The position numbers and the translations under genes were made by a program. A stretch of DNA of 64,000 nucleotides from Janibacter cremeus (GTDB lineage Bacteria; Actinomycetota; Actinomycetes; Actinomycetales; Dermatophilaceae): positions 3,348,001 through 3,412,000 of the forward strand of contig NZ_CP115184.1 of NCBI RefSeq assembly GCF_029395675.1, in the 5' to 3' direction. Below are positions 43,419 through 52,709 of this stretch, in pieces. Below the pieces are notes generated by a model, which was given only the letters and a program-made list of their open reading frames with translations, was not told the DNA's origin and searched no databases. Position 1 is the stretch's first letter, and the number at the start of each line of letters is the position of its first letter.

Positions 43419-44380
43419 TGCGCCCCCGCTCCTCCGCGGTCATCGCCGCCCTCGTCGTGCTGGCGCTCGTCGCCGTACCGCTGGTCCTGCCGGCGGACTC
43501 GGCCAACGTGCTCAGCCGCGTCCTCGCCCTCGCGCTCCTCGCGGTGAGCCTCGACCTGCTCGTCGGTGTCTCCGGGATGCCCTCGCTCGGGCACGCCGCC
43601 CCCTTCGGCGTCGGTGCCTACACGGCCGCGCTGGTGACCCGGGACGTCGACGCCTTCGCTCCCGTCCCCCTGCTGGCGGCGGTGGTCACCGGCGGGCTCT
43701 TCGCGCTCCTGACCGGCGTGCTCATGGTCCGCACGAAGGGGACGTACTTCCTCATGCTGACCCTGGCCGTCGCCGAGCTGACCCACGTGCTCGCCCTGCG
43801 CTGGGACGGGCTGACCGGCGGCAGCAACGGCCTCTACGGCATCCCCTCGATCACCCTGGCGCCCGGTGGCGAGGCGGTGACGCTGGCGGGCATCCGCTAC
43901 TGGTGGATCCTGCTCGTCTTCCTCCTCGGCTTCGCCGTCATCTGGTGGACCTCGCGCACGACCCTGGGCCGCTCCCTCCGCGGCCTGCGGGACAACGAGG
44001 AGCGGATGGCCTCGATCGGCTACGACACCTTCCGGCTCAAGCTCGCCGTCTACGCCATCGCCGGCGCGGTGGCGGGCGCCGCCGGGTCGATGTGGGTGGC
44101 GCAGACCCGCTTCGTCTCCCCGGCCGATCTCGGCTTCGAGGTCTCCGCGATGGCCCTGCTGGCCGTGGTCCTCGGTGGCCGCGGGCGGCTCTGGGGTGCG
44201 GTGCTCGGCGCCGCGGTCGTGACCATCGTGCGGGACGACATCGGGGCCGTGCTCGGCGGGCGGGGCCCGCTGCTGCTGGGCGTCGTCTTCATCCTCGCCG
44301 TCTACCTGCTGCCCCGTGGTTTCGCCGGCACCGACTGGCGTGGCCTGCTGACCCGACGCACCCAGGAGAAGAGCGCATGA
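43415..44380 (+). CDS. ABC transporter permease, LivM-like
   Basis: 321 residues, about nine transmembrane helices. GVSGMPSLGHAAPFGVGAYTAAL is the BPD_transp_2 N-terminal signature, and LRGLRDNEERMASIGYDTFRLKL is the coupling loop. ATG 43415 overlaps the LivH-like stop; another in-frame ATG follows directly (43418). The stop overlaps the ATPase start. Confidence 0.88.
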   Translation: MMRPRSSAVIAALVVLALVAVPLVLPADSANVLSRVLALALLAVSLDLLVGVSGMPSLGHAAPFGVGAYTAALVTRDVDAFAPVPLLAAVVTGGLFALLTGVLMVRTKGTYFLMLTLAVAELTHVLALRWDGLTGGSNGLYGIPSITLAPGGEAVTLAGIRYWWILLVFLLGFAVIWWTSRTTLGRSLRGLRDNEERMASIGYDTFRLKLAVYAIAGAVAGAAGSMWVAQTRFVSPADLGFEVSAMALLAVVLGGRGRLWGAVLGAAVVTIVRDDIGAVLGGRGPLLLGVVFILAVYLLPRGFAGTDWRGLLTRRTQEKSA

Positions 44381-45225
44381 CCACCGACGTGCACCCCGAG
44401 GTCCCCGCGCTGAGCCTGCGCAACGTCACCAAGAAGTACGGCGCGCTCGTCGCCGTGGACGACGTCAGCCTCGATGTGGCGAAGGGGGGCAGGCACGCCC
44501 TCATCGGGCCCAACGGAGCAGGGAAGTCGACGCTGTTCAACCTCATCGCCGGTGGGCTGCCGATCACCTCCGGGCAGGTGCTCTTCTCCGGCACGGACGT
44601 CTCGGGTCGGTCCGCCGCGTGGCGCGCCCGGCAGGGGCTGGGCAAGACCTTCCAGCACAGCTCGCTCTTCCTGTCGATGAACCCGCTGGACAACGTCGCG
44701 CTCGCGGCGCAGCGGGTGGCCGGCAAGGGGATGTCGTGGCTGACGTCCTCGGCGAGGCGCACGAGCGACATCGACGACCTCGCGGAGCAGTGCGTCGCCG
44801 ACGTCGGCCTCACCGACCGGTCGCACATCATGACCGGCAACCTCAGCCACGGCGAGCGTCGCCAGCTCGAGGTGGCGGTCGCCCTCGCGACCCGACCGAA
44901 GCTGCTCCTGCTGGACGAGCCCGCCGCCGGGATGTCCCCGGCGGAGAGCCAGCGCTTCGGCGACCTCGTCCGCTCGCTGCCGGCGGACCTCACGGTGGTG
45001 ATCATCGAGCACGACCTGGAGCTCGTCTTCCAGCTGGCCGACCGGGTCAGCGTGCTCCACCTGGGGGCGCTCATCGCCGACGGCCCGGCCGACGAGGTGC
45101 GCGAGGACCCCGAGGTCCAGAAGGCCTACCTCGGCGAGGGCTCCATGGAGGAGCTCTTCCACGAGACACCGACCGACCCGGCGCTGCCCCCGGTGCCCGC
45201 CACGACCGAGGAGGTCACCCGATGA
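44377..45225 (+). CDS. ABC transporter ATPase, LivG-like
   Basis: 282 residues. Walker A GPNGAGKSTLF (about 44-54), LivG-type KTFQHSSLF, signature LSHGERRQLE (a variant of LSGGQ), Walker B LLLLDEPAAGM, switch region IIEHDLELVF. A C-terminal extension of about 25 residues (HETPTDPALPPVP) is unusual for the family. ATGA overlaps on both sides. Confidence 0.88.
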   Translation: MTTDVHPEVPALSLRNVTKKYGALVAVDDVSLDVAKGGRHALIGPNGAGKSTLFNLIAGGLPITSGQVLFSGTDVSGRSAAWRARQGLGKTFQHSSLFLSMNPLDNVALAAQRVAGKGMSWLTSSARRTSDIDDLAEQCVADVGLTDRSHIMTGNLSHGERRQLEVAVALATRPKLLLLDEPAAGMSPAESQRFGDLVRSLPADLTVVIIEHDLELVFQLADRVSVLHLGALIADGPADEVREDPEVQKAYLGEGSMEELFHETPTDPALPPVPATTEEVTR

Positions 45226-45935
45226 GCACGTCCGGAGCGGACCTGAGGATCCAGGGCGTGGAGGCGGGGTACGGCGGCAGCACCGTCCTCACCGGCGTCG
45301 ACCTGCACGTCGGCGCCGGCGAGACCGTGGCGCTGCTCGGGCGCAACGGCGTCGGCAAGACGACGCTGATGTCGACGATCATGGGTTTCGTCCAGACGCT
45401 CGGGGGCAGCATCCACGTCGGCGACGAGGACATCACGCGCCTGCCGACGCACGCCCGTGCCCGGTCCGGTGTCGCCATCGTCCCCCAGGGCCGACGGGTC
45501 TTCGCCCCGCTGACCGTCCACAACAACCTGCGCATCGCCGAGGGCAAGCACTCGGGTGACTGGACGCTCGAGCGCGTCTACGAGCTCATGCCCCGCCTGC
45601 GCGAGCGGCGCGGCAACCGCGGCGACCAGCTCTCCGGGGGCGAGCAGCAGATGCTCGCCATCGGCCGGGCACTGCTGCTCGGCCCCCGTGTGCTGCTCCT
45701 GGACGAGCCCTCCGACGGGCTCGCCCCGGCGATCGTCCAGCAGGTCACGGGCATCGTGCGCGAGCTCGCGGGGGAGGGCATCACCGTCCTCATCGTCGAG
45801 CAGGACCTGCGCGCGGCCTTCACCGTCGCCGACCGCGTGGCCGTGATGGAGAAGGGGCGGATCGTCCACTCCAGCACCGTGCACGAGTTCCGCGGGGACG
45901 GCGAGCGGGCTCGACGGCTTCTCGGCGTCGGATAA
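45222..45935 (+). CDS. ABC transporter ATPase, LivF-like
   Basis: 237 residues. Walker A GRNGVGKTTLM, LivF-type VPQGRRVFAPLTVHNNL, signature LSGGEQQMLAIGRAL, Walker B VLLLDEPSDGLAP, switch VEQDL. Last gene of the importer unit; a short A/T-rich patch (GATAAATAAATACTAC) separates it from boxC and contains that gene's regulatory element. Confidence 0.9.
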   Translation: MSTSGADLRIQGVEAGYGGSTVLTGVDLHVGAGETVALLGRNGVGKTTLMSTIMGFVQTLGGSIHVGDEDITRLPTHARARSGVAIVPQGRRVFAPLTVHNNLRIAEGKHSGDWTLERVYELMPRLRERRGNRGDQLSGGEQQMLAIGRALLLGPRVLLLDEPSDGLAPAIVQQVTGIVRELAGEGITVLIVEQDLRAAFTVADRVAVMEKGRIVHSSTVHEFRGDGERARRLLGVG

Positions 45936-45940
45936 ATAAA

Positions 45941-45980
45941 TACTACAACCCCTTGACGGAACGCATGAGTAATGTAGAAG
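45941..45980 (+). promoter_or_regulatory. boxC promoter with TACTACAA element
   Basis: TTGACG (45953), 16 bases, TAGAAG (45975). TACTACAA at 45941 lies 34 bases before the -10, the same distance as TACTACGA at the importer promoter. Confidence 0.55.
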
Positions 45981-46047
45981 ATGAAGGGGTACCCCGACGT
46001 CGTGGTCACTCCGCGACGCCCGACCGGAACGACGGAAGGTTTTCCAC

Positions 46048-47778
46048 GTGAGCGAGTCCACGATCGAGCAGGCCCCCGCGAGCAGCGGTGGCGACGAGCA
46101 GACGACGGGGGCGCCGCCCGTCGTCGACTTCCGCACCTCGCCCGAGCGGTACCGCCACTTCAGCGTCGAGTACGACGGTGAGGTCGCCACGGTCAAGCTG
46201 GCCGTCGACGAGCAGGGGGGCCTCGTCCCCGGCTACGAGCTGAAGATGAACTCCTACGACCTCGGTGTCGACATCGAGCTCTACGACGTCGTCCAGCGGC
46301 TGCGCTTCGAGCACCCGGAGGTCAAGGCGGTCGTCATGACCGGTGGGATCGAGCGGATGTTCTGCGCCGGCGCCAACATCCGGATGCTCGCGGGATCCCC
46401 GCACAGCTGGAAGGTCAACTTCTGCAAGTTCACCAACGAGACCCGCAACGGCATCGAGGACGCCACGGCCAACTCCGGCCAGAAGTGGATCGCCGCCCTC
46501 AACGGCACCGCCGCCGGTGGTGGCTACGAGCTCGCCCTCGCCTGCGACGACATCGTCCTCGTCGACGACAACTCCTCGACCGTCTCCCTCCCCGAGGTGC
46601 CCCTGCTGGGTGTCCTCCCGGGGACCGGCGGCCTGACGCGCGTCGTCGACAAGCGCATGGTGCGCAAGGACCGCGCCGACCTCTTCGCGACGAAGTCCGA
46701 GGGCTACCGCGGTGACACCGCCGTGGACTGGGGCTTCATCGACGCGACCTTCCCGCGTGGCTCCTGGGACGAGGAGATCAGCAACCGGGCCAAGGCCGCC
46801 GCCGCGCAGTCCCCCCGCACCGGCGCGGCCGGCGAGGGGGTGCAGCTGACCGAGCTGGAGCGCACCATCGACGGCGACACGATCAGCTACCGCCACGTCA
46901 GCGCCACCATCGACCGCGCCGGCCGCCGCGCCGACATCACCGTCTCCGCGCCGACCGAGCAGCCGCCCGCCGACGCCGAGGCCGCCCGTGCGCAGGGCGT
47001 GGACTACTACCCGCTGGCGCTCGCCCGCGAGCTCGACGACCTGATCCTCCACCTGCGCACCAACGAGCTGCTCATCGGCACCTGGGTGCTGCGGGCCGTC
47101 GGTGACCAGGGCCTCGTGCTCGCCCACGACGAGAAGCTCACCGAGTGGGCCGACCACTGGTTCGTCAACGAGGTCAACCACTACCTCAAGCGCACGCTCA
47201 AGCGCCTGGACGTCACCTCGCGCAGCCTCATCGCGGTCATCGAGCCGGGATCGGCCTTCGTCGGCACCCTGCTGGAGCTCGCGCTCGCCGCGGACCGCCA
47301 GTACATGCTCGAGGGCGTCTACGAGGACGTCGACCCGGACGCCGCCCCGGCGACCATCCGCCTGACGGAGGTCAATGACGGCCGGTACCCGATGGGCAAC
47401 GGCCTCACCCGCCTCGAGTCGCGCTTCTTCGGGCGGGACGAGGACCTGGCCACCGCCCGCGCCGCCAAGGGCAAGGACCTCGACTCCGCCGCTGCGGACG
47501 AGGCCGGACTCGTGACGATGGCGCTGGACGACATCGACTTCGAGGAGGAGCTGCGCATCATCCTCGAGGAGCGTGCCGCGCTCAGCCCCGATGCCCTCAC
47601 CGGCATGGAGGCCAACCACCGCTTCGTCGGCCCCGAGACGATGGAGACGAAGATCTTCGGTCGCCTCACCGCGTGGCAGAACTGGATCTTCATCCGTCCC
47701 AACGCCTCCGGCCCCGACGGTGCCCTGCGTCGCTACGGCTCCGGGCAAAAGGGCGAGTACAACCTGGAAAGGGTCTGA
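46048..47778 (+). CDS. boxC: 2,3-epoxybenzoyl-CoA dihydrolase BoxC
   Basis: 576-residue crotonase-family enzyme that opens the epoxide ring to 3,4-dehydroadipyl-CoA semialdehyde and formate. Family features: GGIERMFCAGANIRMLAGSPHSWKVNF (about 101-127), GTAAGGGYELALACDDIVLVDD, and the BoxC-specific C-terminal half (NHYLKRTLKRLDVTSRSLIAVIEPGSAF; MEANHRFVGPETMETKIFGRLTAWQNWIF). The length is full. GTG start with GGAAGG upstream; benzoate-CoA ligase follows after three bases. Confidence 0.95.
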   Translation: MSESTIEQAPASSGGDEQTTGAPPVVDFRTSPERYRHFSVEYDGEVATVKLAVDEQGGLVPGYELKMNSYDLGVDIELYDVVQRLRFEHPEVKAVVMTGGIERMFCAGANIRMLAGSPHSWKVNFCKFTNETRNGIEDATANSGQKWIAALNGTAAGGGYELALACDDIVLVDDNSSTVSLPEVPLLGVLPGTGGLTRVVDKRMVRKDRADLFATKSEGYRGDTAVDWGFIDATFPRGSWDEEISNRAKAAAAQSPRTGAAGEGVQLTELERTIDGDTISYRHVSATIDRAGRRADITVSAPTEQPPADAEAARAQGVDYYPLALARELDDLILHLRTNELLIGTWVLRAVGDQGLVLAHDEKLTEWADHWFVNEVNHYLKRTLKRLDVTSRSLIAVIEPGSAFVGTLLELALAADRQYMLEGVYEDVDPDAAPATIRLTEVNDGRYPMGNGLTRLESRFFGRDEDLATARAAKGKDLDSAAADEAGLVTMALDDIDFEEELRIILEERAALSPDALTGMEANHRFVGPETMETKIFGRLTAWQNWIFIRPNASGPDGALRRYGSGQKGEYNLERV

Positions 47779-47781
47779 TCC

Positions 47782-49365
47782 ATGACGGAAGCCGGCTTCA
47801 ACGCTGCAGCCTGGCTCGTCGACCGGGTGGCCGCCGAGCGCGGTGACCACCCGGCCGTCGAGACTCCCACGCAGAGCGTCACCTACAACGAGCTCGTCGA
47901 GCTCACCGGCCGGGCCGCCGCGGGCCTGCGTTCCCTGGGGATGCGCCGCGACGACCGCGTCGTCTTCGTCGCCAACGACGACATCCCGCTCTTCGCCGGG
48001 GTCCTCGGCGCGATGCGCGGTGGCCTCGTGGCGGTCCCCGTCTCGACGATGTACGGCCCGAGCGAGCTGGCCGAGATCATCGCCGACTCCGGTGCCGTGA
48101 CCCTCGTCGCGAGCTCCACCTACGCCGAGGCCGTGGCCCGCGCCACCGCCCAGTGCCCCGACCTGAAGCAGGTCGTCTGGGACGGCGACCCGGGGGAGCA
48201 CGCTGACGCCGTCCAGGGCGCCGACCAGCTCAGCTGGGAGGACCTCGTCGCCCGCGGCGCGGCCGCGGACGCCGCGGACCGCGCCCCGGTCCCGGCTGGG
48301 TCCGACTCCTGGGCCCTGTGGCTCTACACCTCGGGCACCACGGGCAAGCCGAAGGGGGCGATGCACCGCCACGAGAACATCCGCATCGTCAGCGACACGT
48401 ACGGCACGCAGGTGCTCGGGATCACGCCGGAGGACCGGTGCCTGTCCGTGGCGAAGCTCTTCTTCGCCTACGGGATCGGCAACTCGATGTTCTTCCCGCT
48501 GTCCGTGGGCGCCACGTCGGTGCTCGAGCCCGCGCGCCCGACTCCTGCCGGGATGGCCGAGCGGGTCGCGAAGGGGGCGCCGACCCTCTTCTTCGGCGTC
48601 CCGACGTTCTACGCCGGCCTGCTCGCCAGCGACATCCCGGACGACACCTTCGCAGGTGTGCGTCTGGGTGCCTCGGCCGGCGAGCCGCTGCCGCCCGGCG
48701 TCCAGGAACGGATGCTCTCGCGCTTCGGTCTGGAGATCCTCGACGGGATCGGCTCGACGGAGTGCCTGCACATCTTCCTGTCCAACCGTCCCGGTGAGAT
48801 CAAGCCGGGCACGACGGGTCAGGCCGTCCCCGGGTACCACCTGGAGATCCGCGACCTCGACGGCGCGCTCGTGCCGGACGGGGAGCCGGGCACGCTCTTC
48901 GTGCGCGGAGGCTCCGCGGCCCTGGGCTACTGGCGCCGGGCGGAGGCCACCCGCGACGTCTTCCAGGGCGAGTGGATCAACACCGGCGACACCTACGTCC
49001 GGGACGCGGAGGGGTACTACACCTGCATGGGCCGCTCGACCGACCTGCTCAAGGCCGGCGGCATCTGGGTCAGCCCGACCGAGGTGGAGGACCGTCTCCT
49101 CGACCACGACGCGATCGTCGAGTGCGCCGTCGTGGGCCAGGAGGACGAGGACGGCCTCGTCAAGCCCGTCGCCGCGGTCGTCACCCGCTCCGAGGTGAGC
49201 GCCGCCGAGATCGACGAGTGGTGTCGTGCGGGGCTCGCGTCCTTCAAGCGACCGCGACGGATCTACTTCGTCGACGAGCTGCCGAAGACGGCCACCGGTA
49301 AGATGCAACGATTCAAGGTGCGGGCCCTGGTCAAGGAGCTCGACGCCAAGGAGGCGGTGTCATGA
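47782..49365 (+). CDS. Benzoate-CoA ligase
   Basis: 527-residue AMP-forming acyl-CoA synthetase of the benzoate-CoA ligase family. AMP motif LYTSGTTGKPKGAMHRHENI, then GIGSTECLHIFLSN, INTGDTYVRD, and the C-terminal catalytic Lys in KTATGKMQRFK. It sits between boxC and the reductase, overlapping the latter by ATGA. Predicted to activate benzoate imported by the 41306-45935 transporter. Confidence 0.92.
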   Translation: MTEAGFNAAAWLVDRVAAERGDHPAVETPTQSVTYNELVELTGRAAAGLRSLGMRRDDRVVFVANDDIPLFAGVLGAMRGGLVAVPVSTMYGPSELAEIIADSGAVTLVASSTYAEAVARATAQCPDLKQVVWDGDPGEHADAVQGADQLSWEDLVARGAAADAADRAPVPAGSDSWALWLYTSGTTGKPKGAMHRHENIRIVSDTYGTQVLGITPEDRCLSVAKLFFAYGIGNSMFFPLSVGATSVLEPARPTPAGMAERVAKGAPTLFFGVPTFYAGLLASDIPDDTFAGVRLGASAGEPLPPGVQERMLSRFGLEILDGIGSTECLHIFLSNRPGEIKPGTTGQAVPGYHLEIRDLDGALVPDGEPGTLFVRGGSAALGYWRRAEATRDVFQGEWINTGDTYVRDAEGYYTCMGRSTDLLKAGGIWVSPTEVEDRLLDHDAIVECAVVGQEDEDGLVKPVAAVVTRSEVSAAEIDEWCRAGLASFKRPRRIYFVDELPKTATGKMQRFKVRALVKELDAKEAVS

Positions 49366-50381
49366 GCACCACGACAGTCGACGTGCTCATCGTGGGAGCC
49401 GGTCCCGTGGGACTCTTCGGGGCCTACTACGCCGGCGTCCGCGGCCTGAGCACCGCCGTCATCGACAGTCTCAGCCAGGTCGGCGGCCAGGTCACGGCGA
49501 TGTACCCGGAGAAGGAGATCTTCGACATCGCCGGCTTCCCGGCCGTCTCGGGCCGCACGCTCATCTCCAACCTCGTCGAGCAGGCCGCCCCCTACGAGCC
49601 CACGTACGTCCTGGGTCAGGAGGCGCAGGACCTGCAGCACGTCACCGACGAGCAGGGCCGTGAGCGACTGCTCGTCACCACGAGTGCCGGCCAGACGATC
49701 GACGCCGGCGCGGTGGTCGTCACCGGCGGGATCGGGACCTTCACCCCGCGCACCCTGCCGGCGGGCGAGGACTTCCTCGGCCGCGGACTGGAGTACTTCG
49801 TGCCCAGCTCCGCGGAGTACGCCGGCCAGGACGTCGTCATCGTCGGTGGCGGGGACTCGGCGGTGGACTGGGCCAACATGCTCCACCCGATCGCCAAGTC
49901 GGTCACCCTCGTGCACCGTCGCGACAAGTTCCGCGCCCACCACGGCTCCGTCGCGCAGATGGAGGCGGCGCCGGTGGAGGTGGTCCTCAACGCGCAGGTC
50001 ACCGAGACCCTCGGTGGCGACCGGCTCGAGTCGGTCACCGTCACGCCCAAGGGGAAGGGGGAGGAGCCCCGCACCCTTCCCTGCACCAAGCTGGTGGCCG
50101 CCCTGGGCTTCACGGCGAACCTGGGCCCCCTTCGTGAGTGGGGGGTCGAGCTGCACGACAACCGGCACCTCGTCGTCGACCCGGCCATGCGCACCAATGT
50201 CCCGGGGGTGTTCGCCGCCGGCGACATCACCGACTACGACGGCAAGGTGCGTCTCATCGCGGTCGGCTTCGGTGAGGTCGCCACGGCCGTCAACAACGCC
50301 GCGGTCCACATCGACCCCGACGCGCAGCTCTTCCCGGGCCACTCCACCGACAACCAGCCCGCCGTACCGCAGCCCGCCTGA
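49362..50381 (+). CDS. Ferredoxin-NADP+ reductase (thioredoxin-reductase-like type)
   Basis: 339 residues. FAD motif IVGAGPVGLFGAYYAG (about 8-23), DSLSQVGGQVTAMYPEK, NADPH motif VIVGGGDSAVDWAN, and final FAAGDITDYDGKVRLIAVGFGEVATAVNN. It lacks the CxxC of thioredoxin reductases, as expected for FNR2-type enzymes. Located directly before a 7Fe ferredoxin gene within the box operon, so it likely feeds electrons from NADPH through that ferredoxin to BoxB in place of BoxA. Confidence 0.88.
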   Translation: MSTTTVDVLIVGAGPVGLFGAYYAGVRGLSTAVIDSLSQVGGQVTAMYPEKEIFDIAGFPAVSGRTLISNLVEQAAPYEPTYVLGQEAQDLQHVTDEQGRERLLVTTSAGQTIDAGAVVVTGGIGTFTPRTLPAGEDFLGRGLEYFVPSSAEYAGQDVVIVGGGDSAVDWANMLHPIAKSVTLVHRRDKFRAHHGSVAQMEAAPVEVVLNAQVTETLGGDRLESVTVTPKGKGEEPRTLPCTKLVAALGFTANLGPLREWGVELHDNRHLVVDPAMRTNVPGVFAAGDITDYDGKVRLIAVGFGEVATAVNNAAVHIDPDAQLFPGHSTDNQPAVPQPA

Positions 50382-50394
50382 GAGAGGAATCGAC

Positions 50395-50724
50395 ATGCCC
50401 TACGTCATCGCCGGGGACTGCCTCGACATCATGGACCAGTCCTGCACGGAGGAGTGCCCGGTCGACTGCATCTACGAGGGGGAGCGCAAGCTCTACATCA
50501 ACCCCAAGGAATGCATCGACTGCGGAGCCTGCGAGCCGGTCTGCCCGGTCGAGGCGATCAGCCAGGACCGTCGTGTCGCCGAGGACATGACCGAGCACAT
50601 CGAGGACAACCGACGCTTCTTCACGGAGGTCCTCGAGGGACGTGACGAGCCACTCGGTGCCCCGGGCGGCTCGCACAAGACCGGCCCCATCGGGGTCGAC
50701 ACCGCGATGGTCAAGGACCTCTGA
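50395..50724 (+). CDS. 7Fe ferredoxin of the benzoyl-CoA operon
   Basis: 109 residues. MDQSCTEECPVDC and ECIDCGACEPVCPVEAI give the ligand pattern of 3Fe-4S/4Fe-4S ferredoxins. It parallels the housekeeping copy at 8821 but differs through the tail (GAPGGSHKTGPIGVDTAMVKDL). GAGAGGAA precedes the ATG. Its position after the reductase argues for a dedicated BoxB electron carrier. Confidence 0.9.
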   Translation: MPYVIAGDCLDIMDQSCTEECPVDCIYEGERKLYINPKECIDCGACEPVCPVEAISQDRRVAEDMTEHIEDNRRFFTEVLEGRDEPLGAPGGSHKTGPIGVDTAMVKDL

Positions 50725-50730
50725 GGCGCC

Positions 50731-51603
50731 GTGCTCGACGGACACCCCCTCGTCGACGCGCACGTCCACGTGCCCGTCCTCTCCTCGCTCTCCCAGTCGT
50801 GGGTCGATTGGGCCCGCCAGTTCGGGCCCGAGGGCCTGCTCGAGCGGGCCTGGGACGGCGAGGGCCGCCCCCGCCCCGCGGTCATCGACGAGCTCTTCGC
50901 GGACCAGGGCGTCGACGTCGCCGTGCTCTTCTGCGAGTACAGCCCGAAGGCGACCGGCATGCAGCTCTTCGACGATCTGCTGCCGATCGTCGAGCACAAC
51001 CCGCAGCGGTTCCGCCCGATGGCCAACGTCAACCCGCACCTGCACCACCCGATCGCGGCGGAGGTCCGCCGCCAGCTCGGGCACGGTGCAGCGGGGTTGA
51101 AGCTGCACCCGGTGCACGGCGGCTTCCGCTGCGACGACCCGATGCTCTACCCGGCCTACCAGGTGCTGGTCGAGGAGGGGGCGCCGCTCGTCGTGCACTG
51201 CGGCACCTCGACCTTCTCCGGGTCGGCCAACGAGTACGCCGACCCGACCTACCTGCTGCCGGTGGCGCGCGACTTCCCGGAGCTCGACATCATCCTGGCC
51301 CACGGTGGTCGCGGCTGGTGGTACGAGCAGGCGGCCTTCATGGCCATGAGCAACCCGCACGTGTGGATCGAGCTGTCGGGCCTGCCGCCCAAGCGCCTGC
51401 CGCAGTACTACGCCGCGGCCGGCCTGGACAGGCTCGCTCGCAAGATGATCTTCGCGACCGACTGGCCCGGTGTCCCCGGCGCGGACGTCAACGCCCGCGC
51501 GGTGGCTGACCTCGTGCCGGCGGAGACCGTCCCGGCGGTCCTCGGTGGCAACGCCCTGCGCCTGTACGCCAGCATGCCGTTGGTGGGAGAGGAGGTGGTC
51601 TGA
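50731..51603 (+). CDS. Amidohydrolase_2-family hydrolase in box operon
   Basis: 290 residues with metal-dependent hydrolase motifs: VDAHVHVPV (HxH), GLKLHPVHGGF, VVHCGTSTF, ILAHGGRGWWYE, and the C-terminal Asp in FATDWPGVPGA. The family includes decarboxylases and lactone hydrolases. GTG start six bases after the ferredoxin stop. It is not a standard box enzyme; it might hydrolyse a lactone formed from a pathway intermediate, by inference only. Confidence 0.75.
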   Translation: MLDGHPLVDAHVHVPVLSSLSQSWVDWARQFGPEGLLERAWDGEGRPRPAVIDELFADQGVDVAVLFCEYSPKATGMQLFDDLLPIVEHNPQRFRPMANVNPHLHHPIAAEVRRQLGHGAAGLKLHPVHGGFRCDDPMLYPAYQVLVEEGAPLVVHCGTSTFSGSANEYADPTYLLPVARDFPELDIILAHGGRGWWYEQAAFMAMSNPHVWIELSGLPPKRLPQYYAAAGLDRLARKMIFATDWPGVPGADVNARAVADLVPAETVPAVLGGNALRLYASMPLVGEEVV

Positions 51604-51604
51604 C

Positions 51605-52126
51605 GTGCCCGTCTACGCCCTCGGGGACCGGGAGCCGGTCATCCCCGACTCCGCCTTCGTCCATCCCGACGCCGTGGTCATCGGTGCGGTGACCCTCGGG
51701 GAGCAGGCGTCCGTGTGGCCGACCGCCGTCCTGCGGGCGGACTTCGGCGAGATCATCATCGGCGAGCGCACCTCGATCCAGGACGGCACGATCATCCACT
51801 GCATCGAGGAGCAGCCCACCGCCGTCGGTGCCGACTGCGTCGTCGGGCACAACGTCCACCTCGAGGGGTGCACCGTCGGTGACGAGTGCCTCATCGGGTC
51901 CGGTTCCGTGGTGCTCAACTTCGCGCGGATCGGCTCGGGCTCGGTCGTCGGCGCCGGCGCCGTGGTCACCGAGCACGCCGACGTCCCCGCGGGGTCCCTG
52001 GCCGTCGGGGTGCCCGCGAAGGCGCGCCCCGCGCCCGACGAGGCAGCGGAGTGGGTCCGCTTCGGCGTCGGCGAGTACCTCACCAACTCCACCGTGTACC
52101 GCGACCAGCTGCGTCGGCTCGACTGA
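51605..52126 (+). CDS. Gamma-carbonic-anhydrase family hexapeptide protein (PaaY-like)
   Basis: 173 residues of left-handed beta-helix repeats. Zinc-ligand region IIHCIEEQP and VVGHNVHLEGC (three His) match the gamma-CA/PaaY/CaiE family. PaaY in phenylacetate clusters is a thioesterase that rescues CoA from dead-end products; a similar role is plausible here. GTG start overlaps nothing but follows the previous stop by one base. Confidence 0.8.
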   Translation: MPVYALGDREPVIPDSAFVHPDAVVIGAVTLGEQASVWPTAVLRADFGEIIIGERTSIQDGTIIHCIEEQPTAVGADCVVGHNVHLEGCTVGDECLIGSGSVVLNFARIGSGSVVGAGAVVTEHADVPAGSLAVGVPAKARPAPDEAAEWVRFGVGEYLTNSTVYRDQLRRLD

Positions 52127-52163
52127 CGCACGAGAGCCCGACCGCACGACGAAGGGAACGATC

Positions 52164-52709
52164 ATGAACGACGCCACCCAGGGTGTCCCCGCATCCCAGC
52201 TCAGTGACGAGGAGCTGGAGAAGCAGGGCAAGAGCGCCCACGAGACCCGCAACTGGGTCTTCCTGCACGGCAGCGCCGAGCAGTTCGCCCACCACACCGC
52301 CCGGATGCTCGAGCTGGAGCGCGAGTACCTGCGCCGCCACCCCAAGCGCACCTGGCAGGGCAGCGGCGGTGCGCCCACCGACCTCGCCCAGACGGCCGCC
52401 TCCTGGCGCGAGACCGTCCGTGGTGTCATCGCCCAGCTCGAGGCCCTCGTCGACCTGCCCGACCCGCAGTCCGCGGAGGCCCCCGGCGTGGCCGACCCCG
52501 CCCGCGCGTTCCTCCAGCGCCTCGCCGACAACGACGGGCGGATGGACAAGCTCGAGGCCCACCAGGCCGCCCGCGAGGTGGGGCTCGACCCCGCCGTGCG
52601 CGCCGACCTCTACAAGGCCGAGCCGCCGCTCGTCGTGACCGAGGGCAAGGAGCGCGTCCTCACCGACGCGGGCCGCGCGCGCCTGACGGAGCAGGAAGGC
52701 GCCGCGTGA
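52164..52709 (+). CDS. DUF6158-like conserved hypothetical protein
   Basis: 181 residues, soluble and helical. LSDEELEKQGKSAHETRNWVFLHGSAEQFAHHTARMLELEREYLRRHPKRTWQG is the recognisable N-terminal half; the C-terminal half (AFLQRLADNDGRMDKLEAHQAAREVGLDPA) may be a separate helical unit. Start has GAAGGGAACG upstream. It overlaps the thiolase GTG by four bases, so it belongs to the same transcript. Role in benzoate degradation unknown. Confidence 0.65.
   Translation: MNDATQGVPASQLSDEELEKQGKSAHETRNWVFLHGSAEQFAHHTARMLELEREYLRRHPKRTWQGSGGAPTDLAQTAASWRETVRGVIAQLEALVDLPDPQSAEAPGVADPARAFLQRLADNDGRMDKLEAHQAAREVGLDPAVRADLYKAEPPLVVTEGKERVLTDAGRARLTEQEGAA

Noticed and set aside
46006..49308. An 1,100-codon open frame on the minus strand opposite boxC and benzoate-CoA ligase
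   Set aside because: It mirrors the codon structure of the two plus-strand genes, is dominated by Gly, Val, Asp, Glu and Arg, and has no recognisable domain.
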